Origin: an uncultured Clostridia bacterium
GTDB lineage: Bacteria; Bacillota; Clostridia; Christensenellales; Aristaeellaceae
Length of the DNA stretch: 9,022 nt
Direction of reading: 5' to 3'
NCBI GenBank assembly: GCA_946496415.1
Contig: CAMMGP010000032.1
Span: forward strand, 1-9,022
This document shows, piece by piece, positions 1 to 6,282 of this stretch (positions are counted from its first letter, which is position 1; each line of letters begins with the position of its first letter). A program made the translations under genes and the position numbers. The notes beneath the pieces were generated by a model. The model had not been told where the DNA came from. It saw only the letters and a program-made list of their open reading frames with translations, and did not search any database.

Positions 1-1
1 G

Positions 2-1216
2 CCCGCGGGCCTGGCGGCGGCGCTGGAGGCGCGAAAGGAAGCGCCGGAGGCGAAGATCGTCATCCTCGAACGCGACCGCGCGCTGGGCGGCATTTTGCAG
101 CAGTGCATCCACAACGGCTTCGGCCTGCACTTCTTCGGCGAGGAATTGACCGGGCCGGAGTATGTAGAGCGCTTCATCCGCCGTCTGGAGGGCGCGAACA
201 TCGAAGTCTGGCTGGACACGATGGTGCTGGAGATCGGCGAGGACCGCGCGGTGACCTGCGTTTCGGCCGAGCGCGGGCTCACCACGCTGCAGGCCGGCGC
301 GGTGGTATTGGCCATGGGCTGCCGCGAGCGGCCCCGCGGGGCGCTTGGCATTCCCGGAACGCGGCCCGCGGGCGTCTACACGGCGGGCACGGCGCAGCGG
401 CTGACCAACATCGACGGCTATCTGCCCGGCAAGCGCGTGGTCATCCTCGGTTCCGGCGATATTGGCCTGATTATGGCCCGGCGCATGACCTGGGAGGGCG
501 CGAAAGTCGAACTTGTGGCGGAGATCATGCCCTATTCCAGCGGCCTGAAGCGCAACATCGTCCAGTGTCTGGAGGACAACGGCATACCCCTTCTGTTCAA
601 CCACACGGTGACGCGCGTGCATGGGCGCGAGCGCGTGGAGGGCGTGACCATCAGCGAGGTCGACCCGGCCACCCGCCTGCCCCTGCGCGGTTCGGCGCGC
701 TTCGTTCCCTGCGATACGCTGCTTTTATCCGTGGGCCTCATCCCCGAAAACGAACTTTCCAAGGGCGCGGGCGTGGCGATCGACCCGGTAACGGGCGGCG
801 CGGTGGTCGACGAACGGCGGCAGACCTCCGTTCCCGGCGTCTTTGCCTGCGGCAACGTTTTGCACGTGCACGACCTGGTGGACAACGTTTCCGTCGAGGC
901 GGCGATCGCCGGCGCGGCGGCGGCGCAGTACGCGCTGCGCGGAGGTTCTGAAATCGCGGAACGCGCGGTGCGGGTCGAACGGGGCGTTCGCTACGTGGTG
1001 CCGCAGCGCATCAGCGCCGGCGCGGCGGGCAAGTTGGACCTCTACTTCCGCGTGGACAACGTTTATCGCGGTCGGACGCTGGAGGTGCTCTGCGCGGGCG
1101 AAGTAGTCCTGCGGCGCAAGCGGCCCGTCATGGCGCCCGGCGAAATGGAAAAAGTGACGATCGACCTTGGCGGCGCGCGCGGCGACCTTACCGTGCGCCT
1201 TGCCGAGGAGGCATAG
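2..1216 (+). CDS. FAD/NAD(P)-dependent oxidoreductase (5' end off window)
   Basis: This is the C-terminal 404 residues of a flavoprotein disulfide-reductase-fold oxidoreductase. The reading frame is open through base 2, where PAGLAAALEAR is the back half of the first Rossmann FAD-binding motif, so the true start lies only a little outside. The TTG at 95 is internal. Visible motifs are GGILQQCIHNGFG near residues 29-41, a second dinucleotide motif GSGDIG at about 150-155, and a late FAD-contact segment ACGNVLHVHD at about 282-291. The last 80 residues form a beta-rich tail. This pattern matches the COG0446-like protein usually encoded between a GlpA-like glycerol-3-phosphate dehydrogenase and a DUF1667 protein in Firmicutes, and the DUF1667 gene does follow. 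By inference it shuttles electrons between a flavin dehydrogenase and a nicotinamide or iron-sulfur carrier in the cytoplasm. The family call is firm; the exact substrate cannot be read from the sequence. Confidence 0.9.
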   Translation, partial: PAGLAAALEARKEAPEAKIVILERDRALGGILQQCIHNGFGLHFFGEELTGPEYVERFIRRLEGANIEVWLDTMVLEIGEDRAVTCVSAERGLTTLQAGAVVLAMGCRERPRGALGIPGTRPAGVYTAGTAQRLTNIDGYLPGKRVVILGSGDIGLIMARRMTWEGAKVELVAEIMPYSSGLKRNIVQCLEDNGIPLLFNHTVTRVHGRERVEGVTISEVDPATRLPLRGSARFVPCDTLLLSVGLIPENELSKGAGVAIDPVTGGAVVDERRQTSVPGVFACGNVLHVHDLVDNVSVEAAIAGAAAAQYALRGGSEIAERAVRVERGVRYVVPQRISAGAAGKLDLYFRVDNVYRGRTLEVLCAGEVVLRRKRPVMAPGEMEKVTIDLGGARGDLTVRLAEEA

Positions 1217-1220
1217 GAGG
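1215..1220 (+). promoter_or_regulatory. Ribosome-binding site overlapping the upstream stop codon
   Basis: A perfect AGGAGG lies six bases before the ATG at 1227 and shares two bases with the TAG stop (1214-1216) of the oxidoreductase. Ribosomes finishing the first gene should therefore feed the second, which suggests translational coupling and a fixed ratio of the two products. Confidence 0.8.
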
Positions 1221-1226
1221 TGCGGC

Positions 1227-1622
1227 ATGGAAAAGCGTGAACTGACCTGCATCGTCTGCCCTGTCGGCTGCCGCGTCGCGGTGGAAATTGACGGCGAGGA
1301 AATGCGCGTCTCCGGCAATCAGTGCAAGCGCGGCGAAGCCTATTGCCGGCAGGAAGTCTCCTGCCCCGTGCGCACCGTCACCTCGCTGGTCGCCGTCGTG
1401 GGCGGCGAACACCCGCTCTGCCCGGTGAAGACGGCGCAGGCCGTGCCGAAAGACAGGATCCCCGAGGTGCTCGCCATCCTCCGTTCCCTGCGCGCGCAAG
1501 CCCCCATCGCCATGGGCGATGTGCTCCTGCGCGACATCGCCGGCACCGGCATCGACCTCGTGGCCACCGCCAACCGTGCCGCGGACGCCGGATCGGCGGT
1601 TTCAGAGCAAGCGCCAGTGTAA
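1227..1622 (+). CDS. DUF1667 (COG3862) small cysteine-rich protein
   Basis: This 131-residue cytoplasmic protein starts at the ATG fixed by the adjacent AGGAGG. Its N-terminal half holds six cysteines: C8, C11 and C15 in CIVCPVGC, then C33, C40 and C46 in the stretch from QCKRGEAYC to CPVR. The spacing resembles the N-terminal [4Fe-4S] segment of molybdopterin oxidoreductases, although no molybdopterin domain follows. The C-terminal half has a conserved-looking CPVKTAQAVPKD segment and ends in a low-complexity tail. Proteins of this family are encoded immediately after a GlpA-like dehydrogenase and an FAD oxidoreductase; here the gap to the oxidoreductase is 10 bases. I infer a small iron-sulfur electron-transfer subunit of that complex, analogous to GlpC in role but unrelated in sequence. 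The family is recognised with good confidence; the biochemical role is not established. Confidence 0.87.
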   Translation: MEKRELTCIVCPVGCRVAVEIDGEEMRVSGNQCKRGEAYCRQEVSCPVRTVTSLVAVVGGEHPLCPVKTAQAVPKDRIPEVLAILRSLRAQAPIAMGDVLLRDIAGTGIDLVATANRAADAGSAVSEQAPV

Positions 1623-1636
1623 ACGTAAAAGCGAAG

Positions 1637-1664
1637 TCAGGGCGGGCCGTTTGGCCCGCCCTGA
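1637..1664. terminator. Bidirectional intrinsic terminator between convergent genes
   Basis: A perfect 12-bp stem (TCAGGGCGGGCC pairing with GGCCCGCCCTGA) closes a GTTT tetraloop. It sits between the DUF1667 stop at 1622 and the stop of the convergent regulator gene at 1683. Reading the minus strand, the hairpin is followed by a moderately T-rich stretch containing TTTT and TTT. Reading the plus strand, the bases after it are only weakly T-rich. It probably ends both transcripts, more efficiently the minus-strand one. Confidence 0.82.
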
Positions 1665-1682
1665 AATATGCTGTCTTTCGCG

Positions 1683-3119
1683 CTAAGTAAGCTGCGCCCG
1701 CAGGCCTTCGATGAGTCCGCGAAGGAAAGCGCTGCGCTCGGAGGCCGTCAGCGTCTGGTTGAGGCGCAGATCTTCCATGAAATAATCGCGGAAAGCGGCG
1801 ACCATACTGGGATGACAGACGACATTGTTGCAATAGTTGACCATCGGGCCGTGCAAATCGATGGGAAAGGCTGTCATGCCATAGCCATCCCAGCAGTTGA
1901 CCTCGTATTTCGGCTCAAATCCCTCCTTGAACAGATAGAGATAAAAGTGCCGGTTCTGCTCCGCATGGCTCTGAAGATCCTCAAGGATCGCAATGCGCTC
2001 GCGCACGGTGAAGGGTCGCATTGCGGCGAAGTGTTCCGCGATCAGGCCCGTCTGGGCAAACCTGCGCAAACCGCTCATAGTGAGTATAAGGTGCTTGGGG
2101 TTCCGGCTCTCATACATGTTTTTGTAGCGCAGGCGCTGAAAATAGAGCAGCGTATCCAGCATGCCGCGCAACTCCTCCGCCCCAAGGCCGGGGAAAAAGC
2201 GCAGCAACTCGCGCTCGCCAAGGCAGGCGCGCACGTACTGCGTCGGGATGGTGTTGACGCAAAGGTCGGATTTGACGTGATACATATTTCGTTCGCGCTC
2301 GCACGCTTCGCAAAACTGCATGATGTTCACAAAGCTTTCCGGGCCGCTGCTCGTGCTGCAAAGCTGCGTTACGGGCACGGCGTCGGTCATCGCCTGCTCA
2401 AGGACGCGCTCCACAAAGGCAAAGAGGCCGCAGTCCGTGGGCATGGTGTGCATGGCGGCGCGAAAGCGCCCGGAAAGGACGACGAGAACGTCCGTGCCGA
2501 CGCCATCCTTTTCCACAGTGGCGCACAGCAGGTTCAGGCCCAGCATGAGGCTGGCGTTGCGCCTGTCGCGCTCGCAGGCAAAGGCCGCGTAATTGGTCAG
2601 AAAGGTCATGCGCGACAGACAGTGCATCGCCTGGGCCGCTTCGGCCTCGTTCTCGCTCAGATTGAAATAGTGCCGCACGCTGCACGTCCCGGTGGTGGAG
2701 AGAAGATCGCGCAGGCGGGCGAAAAACGGCACAAAAAGGCAGTTCACCGCCAGGACGCGCGCTCTCTCCGCCTCGCCCAGCATTTCCAGCAGGCGCTCCA
2801 GATTGGGGGAAACGTCCTCCCGCTTGCCGCTATCGAGAATCAGATCGCGGAAAACGCCCCGCGCCTGGGCTCTGTCCAGGCCGATAAGGCTGACGTCCAG
2901 CGCCGCGCGCAGTCTGCTCTCCTCCTGCGGCGAAAGCACGCCGCTCTGCTCCAGGCGTTCAAAGAAACGCTCCCTGTTTTTCTGACTGCTCTGTTCCTGC
3001 AAAACGCGCGCCACGCTCGTTCTGCTTTTATAACCCGTTATTTCGGCCAAAGCGTCCAAAGACCAGCCGCGCGCGGCGACGATCTGCCGCAGACACTCTG
3101 CAAACGACTGTATCCCCAT
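1683..3119 (-). CDS. Uncharacterised 478-residue helix-turn-helix protein
   Basis: Only the N-terminus is recognisable. Residues about 5-42 read as an XRE-like helix-turn-helix, with a first helix around SLDALAEITG (20-29) and a putative recognition helix SRTSVARVLQ (32-41). The remaining 430 or so residues look soluble and mostly helical. They have no membrane segment, no signal peptide and no domain I know. They hold scattered cysteines, including a C-x2-C in FCEACERERN, and a distinctive aromatic and cysteine-rich stretch NCWDGYGMTAFPIDLHG followed by NYCNNVVCH near the C-terminus. The ATG at 3119 is supported by GAGGGA at 3134-3129 with a 9-base gap. The gene is divergent from a MATE exporter and shares an overlapping promoter region with it. 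By inference it is a ligand-sensing transcription factor controlling itself and the pump, with the large C-terminal part as sensor or oligomerisation domain. That role rests on context and the helix-turn-helix alone. Confidence 0.75.
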   Translation of the reverse strand: MGIQSFAECLRQIVAARGWSLDALAEITGYKSRTSVARVLQEQSSQKNRERFFERLEQSGVLSPQEESRLRAALDVSLIGLDRAQARGVFRDLILDSGKREDVSPNLERLLEMLGEAERARVLAVNCLFVPFFARLRDLLSTTGTCSVRHYFNLSENEAEAAQAMHCLSRMTFLTNYAAFACERDRRNASLMLGLNLLCATVEKDGVGTDVLVVLSGRFRAAMHTMPTDCGLFAFVERVLEQAMTDAVPVTQLCSTSSGPESFVNIMQFCEACERERNMYHVKSDLCVNTIPTQYVRACLGERELLRFFPGLGAEELRGMLDTLLYFQRLRYKNMYESRNPKHLILTMSGLRRFAQTGLIAEHFAAMRPFTVRERIAILEDLQSHAEQNRHFYLYLFKEGFEPKYEVNCWDGYGMTAFPIDLHGPMVNYCNNVVCHPSMVAAFRDYFMEDLRLNQTLTASERSAFLRGLIEGLRAQLT

Positions 3120-3151
3120 ACCATTCCATCCCTCTGCGTTGATTCGCCCAT

Positions 3152-3168
3152 ATTACTGACATTGTAAT
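3152..3168. promoter_or_regulatory. Candidate operator: ATTAC-N7-GTAAT inverted repeat
   Basis: Perfect 5-bp arms flank a 7-bp centre. The repeat covers the -35 box of the MATE promoter and ends at the predicted start site of the regulator transcript. A protein bound here could block the pump promoter and interfere with early elongation of the regulator gene. The position fits autoregulation by the adjacent helix-turn-helix protein, but short dyads are common in AT-rich DNA, so this is a proposal. Confidence 0.4.
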
Positions 3169-3183
3169 TAGATTCAGTATAAT
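3156..3183 (+). promoter_or_regulatory. Promoter of the MATE gene, overlapping the divergent promoter
   Basis: On the plus strand, CTGACA (3156-3161) and a perfect TATAAT (3178-3183) are separated by 16 bases. The predicted start near 3190 gives the MATE mRNA a leader of about 220 nt. Its -10 box shares four base pairs with the -10 box of the divergent regulator promoter, so RNA polymerase can occupy only one of them at a time. Confidence 0.7.
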
Positions 3184-3204
3184 TTGTGAAAAGAGACTCG
3201 TCAA
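3176..3204 (-). promoter_or_regulatory. Promoter of the helix-turn-helix gene
   Basis: On the minus strand, TTGACG (3204-3199) and TATACT (3181-3176) are separated by exactly 17 bases, each matching consensus at five of six positions. Transcription would start near 3169, giving a leader of about 50 nt. A weaker alternative lies upstream: a perfect TTGACA at 3239-3234, 17 bases from TAAAAC (3216-3211). Confidence 0.75.
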
Positions 3205-3219
3205 TAGTTTGTTTTAACA

Positions 3220-3236
3220 ACACAATAATTATGTGT
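3220..3236. promoter_or_regulatory. Inverted repeat ACACA-N7-TGTGT upstream of the regulator promoter
   Basis: Perfect 5-bp arms flank a 7-bp AT-only centre. It has the same geometry as the dyad at 3152-3168 but unrelated arms, with centres 68 bp apart. It overlaps the perfect TTGACA of the weaker upstream regulator promoter and lies within the predicted MATE leader. It could be a binding site for a second factor, or chance. Confidence 0.25.
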
Positions 3237-3264
3237 CAAAAAGCGCACGAGCCCGTTCTTTGCG

Positions 3265-3301
3265 AAGAAAAAAACGGAGAATGCCCTTGAGGCACGCTCC
3301 G
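3265..3301 (-). terminator. Intrinsic terminator on the minus strand with no obvious gene
   Basis: On the minus strand, the stem CGGAG..TGCC, loop TCAAG, and GGCA..CTCCG (interrupted by a C-U mismatch and a G-U pair) is followed immediately by seven T, then CTT. This is a textbook rho-independent terminator. On the plus strand the hairpin has two mismatches and no T-run directly after it, so it should not stop the MATE transcript efficiently. No minus-strand coding region lies upstream of it before the MATE gene. It may insulate the regulator from antisense transcription, end a small antisense RNA, or be left over from a lost gene. Confidence 0.65.
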
Positions 3302-3411
3302 GCATGCGGTTTTGATTGCATTTAGGAAGATTTGGAAGGAAAACGCGCGGCGACGGCGAATACCTGAGCAACGCGCGACGCGCGCAAACGAGAAAAAGCC
3401 AGGTGTGCGCC

Positions 3412-4776
3412 ATGCAAAAGATACTTACCCGCGACCGCGACTACTACCGGGATCTGATCCATCTGGCGATCCCCGTCGCGCTGCAGAACCTCATCACCTT
3501 CCTGGTTTCGCTGGCTGACAACCTCATGGTCAGCAAGCTGGGCGATTTCGCGGTTTCCGGCGTCTACACCGGTTCACAGATACAGACGCTGTTGCAGATG
3601 CTCACCAACGGCATCGGCGTGGCGGTCACCATTCTCGGCGCGCAATACTGGGGCAAGCGCGAATCGGCCAGCATTCGCCGCATCACCGGCGTGGGGATGC
3701 AGTTCTCCGTGGCCGTCGGCGCGATTCTCACCGTGCTCTGCGCGCTTTTCCCGCAGCAGATCATCCGCATATTCGTCAGCGATCCCCTGGTGATCGCCGA
3801 AGGCGCCGCGTATCTCCGGATTTTGAGCATCTCCTTTGTTTTCTTTTGCGCCACGCAGGTGCTAGTGGCCTCCATGCGCTGCGTGGAAACCACGCATGTG
3901 GGCATGGTCGCCTCCGCCGCCTCGCTGGTGGTAAATATAGCGCTAAACTACATACTCATCTTTGGCAAGCTCGGCTTCCCGGCCATGGGCGTGCGCGGCG
4001 CGGCCATCGCCACGGTGATCGCGCGCATCGTGGAAACGGCCATCGCCCTTTTGTACGTGCTGCGCCATGACCAAAAGCTCTGCCTGCGCGCACGGGAACT
4101 CTTCCGCGGCGACGCCTCGCTGCGGCGGGACTTTATCCGCTACGGCGTGCCCGTGGTGATGGGCGACGTGGTCTGGAGCGTCAACCTCATGGCCAGCACC
4201 AAGATACTCGGCGGCTTCGGCGCCAGCGTTCTCACCGCCGCCAACACCGCCAACACCATGAACACGCTCGCCTACGTGGCCATCAACGGCCTGGCCTCGG
4301 CCGTGGGCATCATCACCGGCAAGACCATCGGCGCGGGCAGGACGGATCTGATGAAAGAATACGCCCGCACCACGCAGGTCATCTTTCTCGCCCTCGGCAT
4401 CGTTCTCGGCGGCCTGATCTTCGCCTTTGCCGGCGCTTTTGTGTCCATGTATACAGGAATCAGCGCCGAGGCCGCCGCGGAATCGCTGCGCTTTGTGCGC
4501 GTGCTGGCGTTCACGCTGATGGGCACCTGTTATCAGATGCCCTGCCTGTTCGGGCTGGTCAAATCCGGCGGCGATATCAGCTTCGTCTTTAAGAACGATA
4601 CCATTTTCGTCTTTCTCGTGGTGCTGCCCAGCGCGCTCATCGCCTCGAAAGTGGGCGCCGCGCCGTGGGTGGTGTTTGCCTGCCTGAAATGCGACCAGAT
4701 CCTCAAGTGCCTCGTGGCCGTGGTCAAAGTCAATCGCTACGACTGGATGAAAAACCTCACGCGCGCGCAGGCCTGA
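3412..4776 (+). CDS. MATE-family multidrug/cation antiporter
   Basis: This 454-residue inner-membrane protein has about twelve hydrophobic segments spread along its length, the usual MATE size. It opens with the typical LIHLAIPVALQNLITFLVSLADNLMVSKLG, and its midpoint carries the family motif FPAMGVRGAAIATVIARIVE. A second half-repeat begins near RRDFIRYGVPVVMGDVVWSVN. MATE proteins export cationic drugs, dyes or metabolites in exchange for sodium ions or protons. The start is the ATG at 3412, with AGGTG six bases upstream. It is transcribed divergently from the uncharacterised helix-turn-helix gene, the usual arrangement for a pump and its regulator. Its stop codon lies five bases from the stop of the convergent znuB gene. 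The transported substrate cannot be predicted. Confidence 0.92.
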   Translation: MQKILTRDRDYYRDLIHLAIPVALQNLITFLVSLADNLMVSKLGDFAVSGVYTGSQIQTLLQMLTNGIGVAVTILGAQYWGKRESASIRRITGVGMQFSVAVGAILTVLCALFPQQIIRIFVSDPLVIAEGAAYLRILSISFVFFCATQVLVASMRCVETTHVGMVASAASLVVNIALNYILIFGKLGFPAMGVRGAAIATVIARIVETAIALLYVLRHDQKLCLRARELFRGDASLRRDFIRYGVPVVMGDVVWSVNLMASTKILGGFGASVLTAANTANTMNTLAYVAINGLASAVGIITGKTIGAGRTDLMKEYARTTQVIFLALGIVLGGLIFAFAGAFVSMYTGISAEAAAESLRFVRVLAFTLMGTCYQMPCLFGLVKSGGDISFVFKNDTIFVFLVVLPSALIASKVGAAPWVVFACLKCDQILKCLVAVVKVNRYDWMKNLTRAQA

Positions 4777-4781
4777 GGCCG

Positions 4782-5603
4782 TCAGCGCCGCCGCAGCACG
4801 GCCCCGACGCAGGAAAAGACCACGAACATCGCCGCGTTGACCGCCACCACGCAGGCCCCCGCGGGCATGCGCTCAAAGTAGCTGCTCAGAAGGATGCCGG
4901 CGAGAAAGCAGAAAACGGCGACGATCCCCGCGCCAATGCTCACATCGCGGAAGCGGCCAAAGACGCGCATGGCCGTCAGCGGCGGGAAGATGATGAGGCT
5001 GGAGATGAGCATGGTGCCCATCATGCGCATGCCGATGACGATGGTCACCGCCGTGAGCAGGGCAATGAGCGTATTGAGCGCGCCCACGCGCGTGCCCGTG
5101 GCGCGGGCAAAGGGCTCGTCGAAGGTAATGGCGAACACGCGGTGGTAAAGGAAGATGAAGATGGCCAGCACCGCCACGCACAGGGCGATGGAGATGGCCA
5201 CGTCCGAGTCGGTAAGGGACAGTATCTTGCCAAAGAGATAGTCGCTGACCTCGCCCATGCCCTTGGTCATGGAGATGACGATGGCCCCAACCGCCACGGC
5301 GGTGGTGGAAAACATGGCGATGGCCGCGTCGCCCTTGACGCGCGTGCGCTCGTTGAGGCGCAAAAGCACGAAGGCCGCCACCATCACTACGGGGATGGCC
5401 ACGACCAGCGGCGCGAGGTTCGCCGCGGCGGCAACGCTCAGGGCGCAGAAGCCCACGTGGGAGAGGCCGTCGCCGATCATCGAATAGCGCTTGAGCACCA
5501 GGCTGACGCCCAGCAGCGCCGCGCAGAGGCTCACCAGCGCGCCGACGATCAGGGCGCGCTGCATGAAGGGATATTGCAGGTAGGACAGCATTGTTTCAAG
5601 CAT
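4782..5603 (-). CDS. znuB: Zinc/manganese ABC transporter permease
   Basis: This 273-residue integral membrane protein of the ABC-3 (ZnuB/MntB) family has about seven or eight hydrophobic helices. It shows the conserved GDGLSHVGF (44-52, including the family histidine H49), GDAAIAMFSTTAVAVG (91-106), DYLFGKIL (121-128) and the cytoplasmic EPFARATG (163-170) that docks on the ATPase. The ATG at 5603 is chosen because GGAGG (5615-5611) precedes it by seven bases; a longer frame to 5645 would add 14 polar residues taken from the end of znuC. The gene overlaps the znuC stop by eight bases, implying translational coupling. It is the last gene of the operon and forms the membrane channel for the metal delivered by the lipoprotein receptor. 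Zinc is favoured over manganese because of the partner receptor and the Fur/Zur-type gene. Confidence 0.92.
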   Translation of the reverse strand: MLETMLSYLQYPFMQRALIVGALVSLCAALLGVSLVLKRYSMIGDGLSHVGFCALSVAAAANLAPLVVAIPVVMVAAFVLLRLNERTRVKGDAAIAMFSTTAVAVGAIVISMTKGMGEVSDYLFGKILSLTDSDVAISIALCVAVLAIFIFLYHRVFAITFDEPFARATGTRVGALNTLIALLTAVTIVIGMRMMGTMLISSLIIFPPLTAMRVFGRFRDVSIGAGIVAVFCFLAGILLSSYFERMPAGACVVAVNAAMFVVFSCVGAVLRRR

Positions 5604-6282
5604 TGTCTTTCCTCCATTGCGCGTATGCCTCCCGCGCGCCGTCAAAGCGCACAGCGCGATCGAGAACGATCACGCGGTCGGCGTCGCGCACGGCGGCCCG
5701 CACATCGTGGGAGATCATCAATATGGCCATGCCGCGCTGTGTGTGCAGCAGGCGCAAAATGCTGTAAAACCCCTCTGTGGCTTCCGGGTCGAGAGCGGCC
5801 ACCGGCTCGTCGAGCATCAGCAGATCGTCCGCCGCGCACAGCGCCCGCGCCAGGAGCACGCGCTGCTGCTGGCCGCCTGAGAGCGTGGCGTAGGACGCTT
5901 TGCGCAGGCCGTCGATGCCCAGCAAGCGCATGTTCTCAAGGGCCCGCGCCTTTTCTTCCGCCGTATAGAACACGCGCCGCCCCATGCGGTTGATGAGCCC
6001 GGAGCGCACCACTTCTTCCACGGCGGCGGGAAAATCGCGCTGCGCCTGCGTCTTTTGCGGCATATAGCCGATGCGGTCGCGCCGCAGGCCGTCGCCAATG
6101 CGTATCTGCCCGCTCTTTGGGCGCACGAGGCCGAGCATGGCGCGCATCAGCGTCGATTTTCCCGAGCCGTTGCGGCCGAGCATCACGGTGTATTCGCCCC
6201 GCCGCAGGGCAAGGCTGACATGTTCCACGGCGGCGTGGCCCTCAAAGGCCACCGTCACGTCCCTGAGCGTCATCAGCGCCAC
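5596..6282 (-). CDS. znuC: Zinc ABC transporter ATP-binding protein (GTG start)
   Basis: This 228-residue cytoplasmic ATPase energises the metal importer. All nucleotide-binding motifs are intact: Walker A GRNGSGKST (36-44), Q-loop Q76 in MPQKTQ, signature LSGGQ (134-138), Walker B LLMLDE (154-159) and switch histidine H192 in MISHD. I choose the GTG at 6282 because GGGAGG (6296-6291) sits eight bases upstream. The ATG at 6273 would be 17 bases from that site, and reading farther upstream gives only sequence from the repressor gene in another frame. The gene begins inside the 3' end of the Fur-family gene (41-base overlap) and overlaps znuB by eight bases, so its translation is tied to both neighbours. 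Confidence 0.9.
   Translation of the reverse strand: MALMTLRDVTVAFEGHAAVEHVSLALRRGEYTVMLGRNGSGKSTLMRAMLGLVRPKSGQIRIGDGLRRDRIGYMPQKTQAQRDFPAAVEEVVRSGLINRMGRRVFYTAEEKARALENMRLLGIDGLRKASYATLSGGQQQRVLLARALCAADDLLMLDEPVAALDPEATEGFYSILRLLHTQRGMAILMISHDVRAAVRDADRVIVLDRAVRFDGAREAYAQWRKDNA

Larger units (their letters stand above)
3190..3411 (+). promoter_or_regulatory. Long 5' leader of the MATE mRNA, no known riboswitch recognised
   Basis: If transcription starts from the TATAAT at 3178, about 220 untranslated bases precede the ATG. They contain the hairpin at 3275-3301 and, shortly before the ribosome-binding site, a GC-only GCGCG-acg-CGCGC hairpin around 3373-3385. I looked for the guanidine (ykkC, mini-ykkC) and manganese (yybP-ykoY) riboswitch signatures expected near exporters and did not see them. 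An in-frame TTG at 3316 would prepend 32 residues with no resemblance to a MATE N-terminus and is not a credible start. Confidence 0.4.

Noticed and set aside
1668..3167. A 499-codon plus-strand open frame across the regulator gene
   Set aside because: It is the antisense of the helix-turn-helix gene. It has no ribosome-binding site, no recognisable domain and a composition rich in His, Ala, Gln and Arg typical of GC-rich shadow frames. The minus-strand gene has a promoter, start and helix-turn-helix.
3316..3411. N-terminal extension of the MATE protein from a TTG at 3316
   Set aside because: The 32 added residues are basic and unlike MATE N-termini, and no good ribosome-binding site supports the TTG. 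The ATG at 3412 has AGGTG at the right distance and gives the usual length.
3190..3411. Guanidine or yybP-ykoY riboswitch ahead of the exporter
   Set aside because: I did not find the conserved core sequences of these classes in the leader.
4665..5993. A 442-codon plus-strand open frame over the MATE end, znuB and znuC
   Set aside because: The product is low-complexity (His, Gly, Asp, Arg) and lies antisense to two clear transporter genes.
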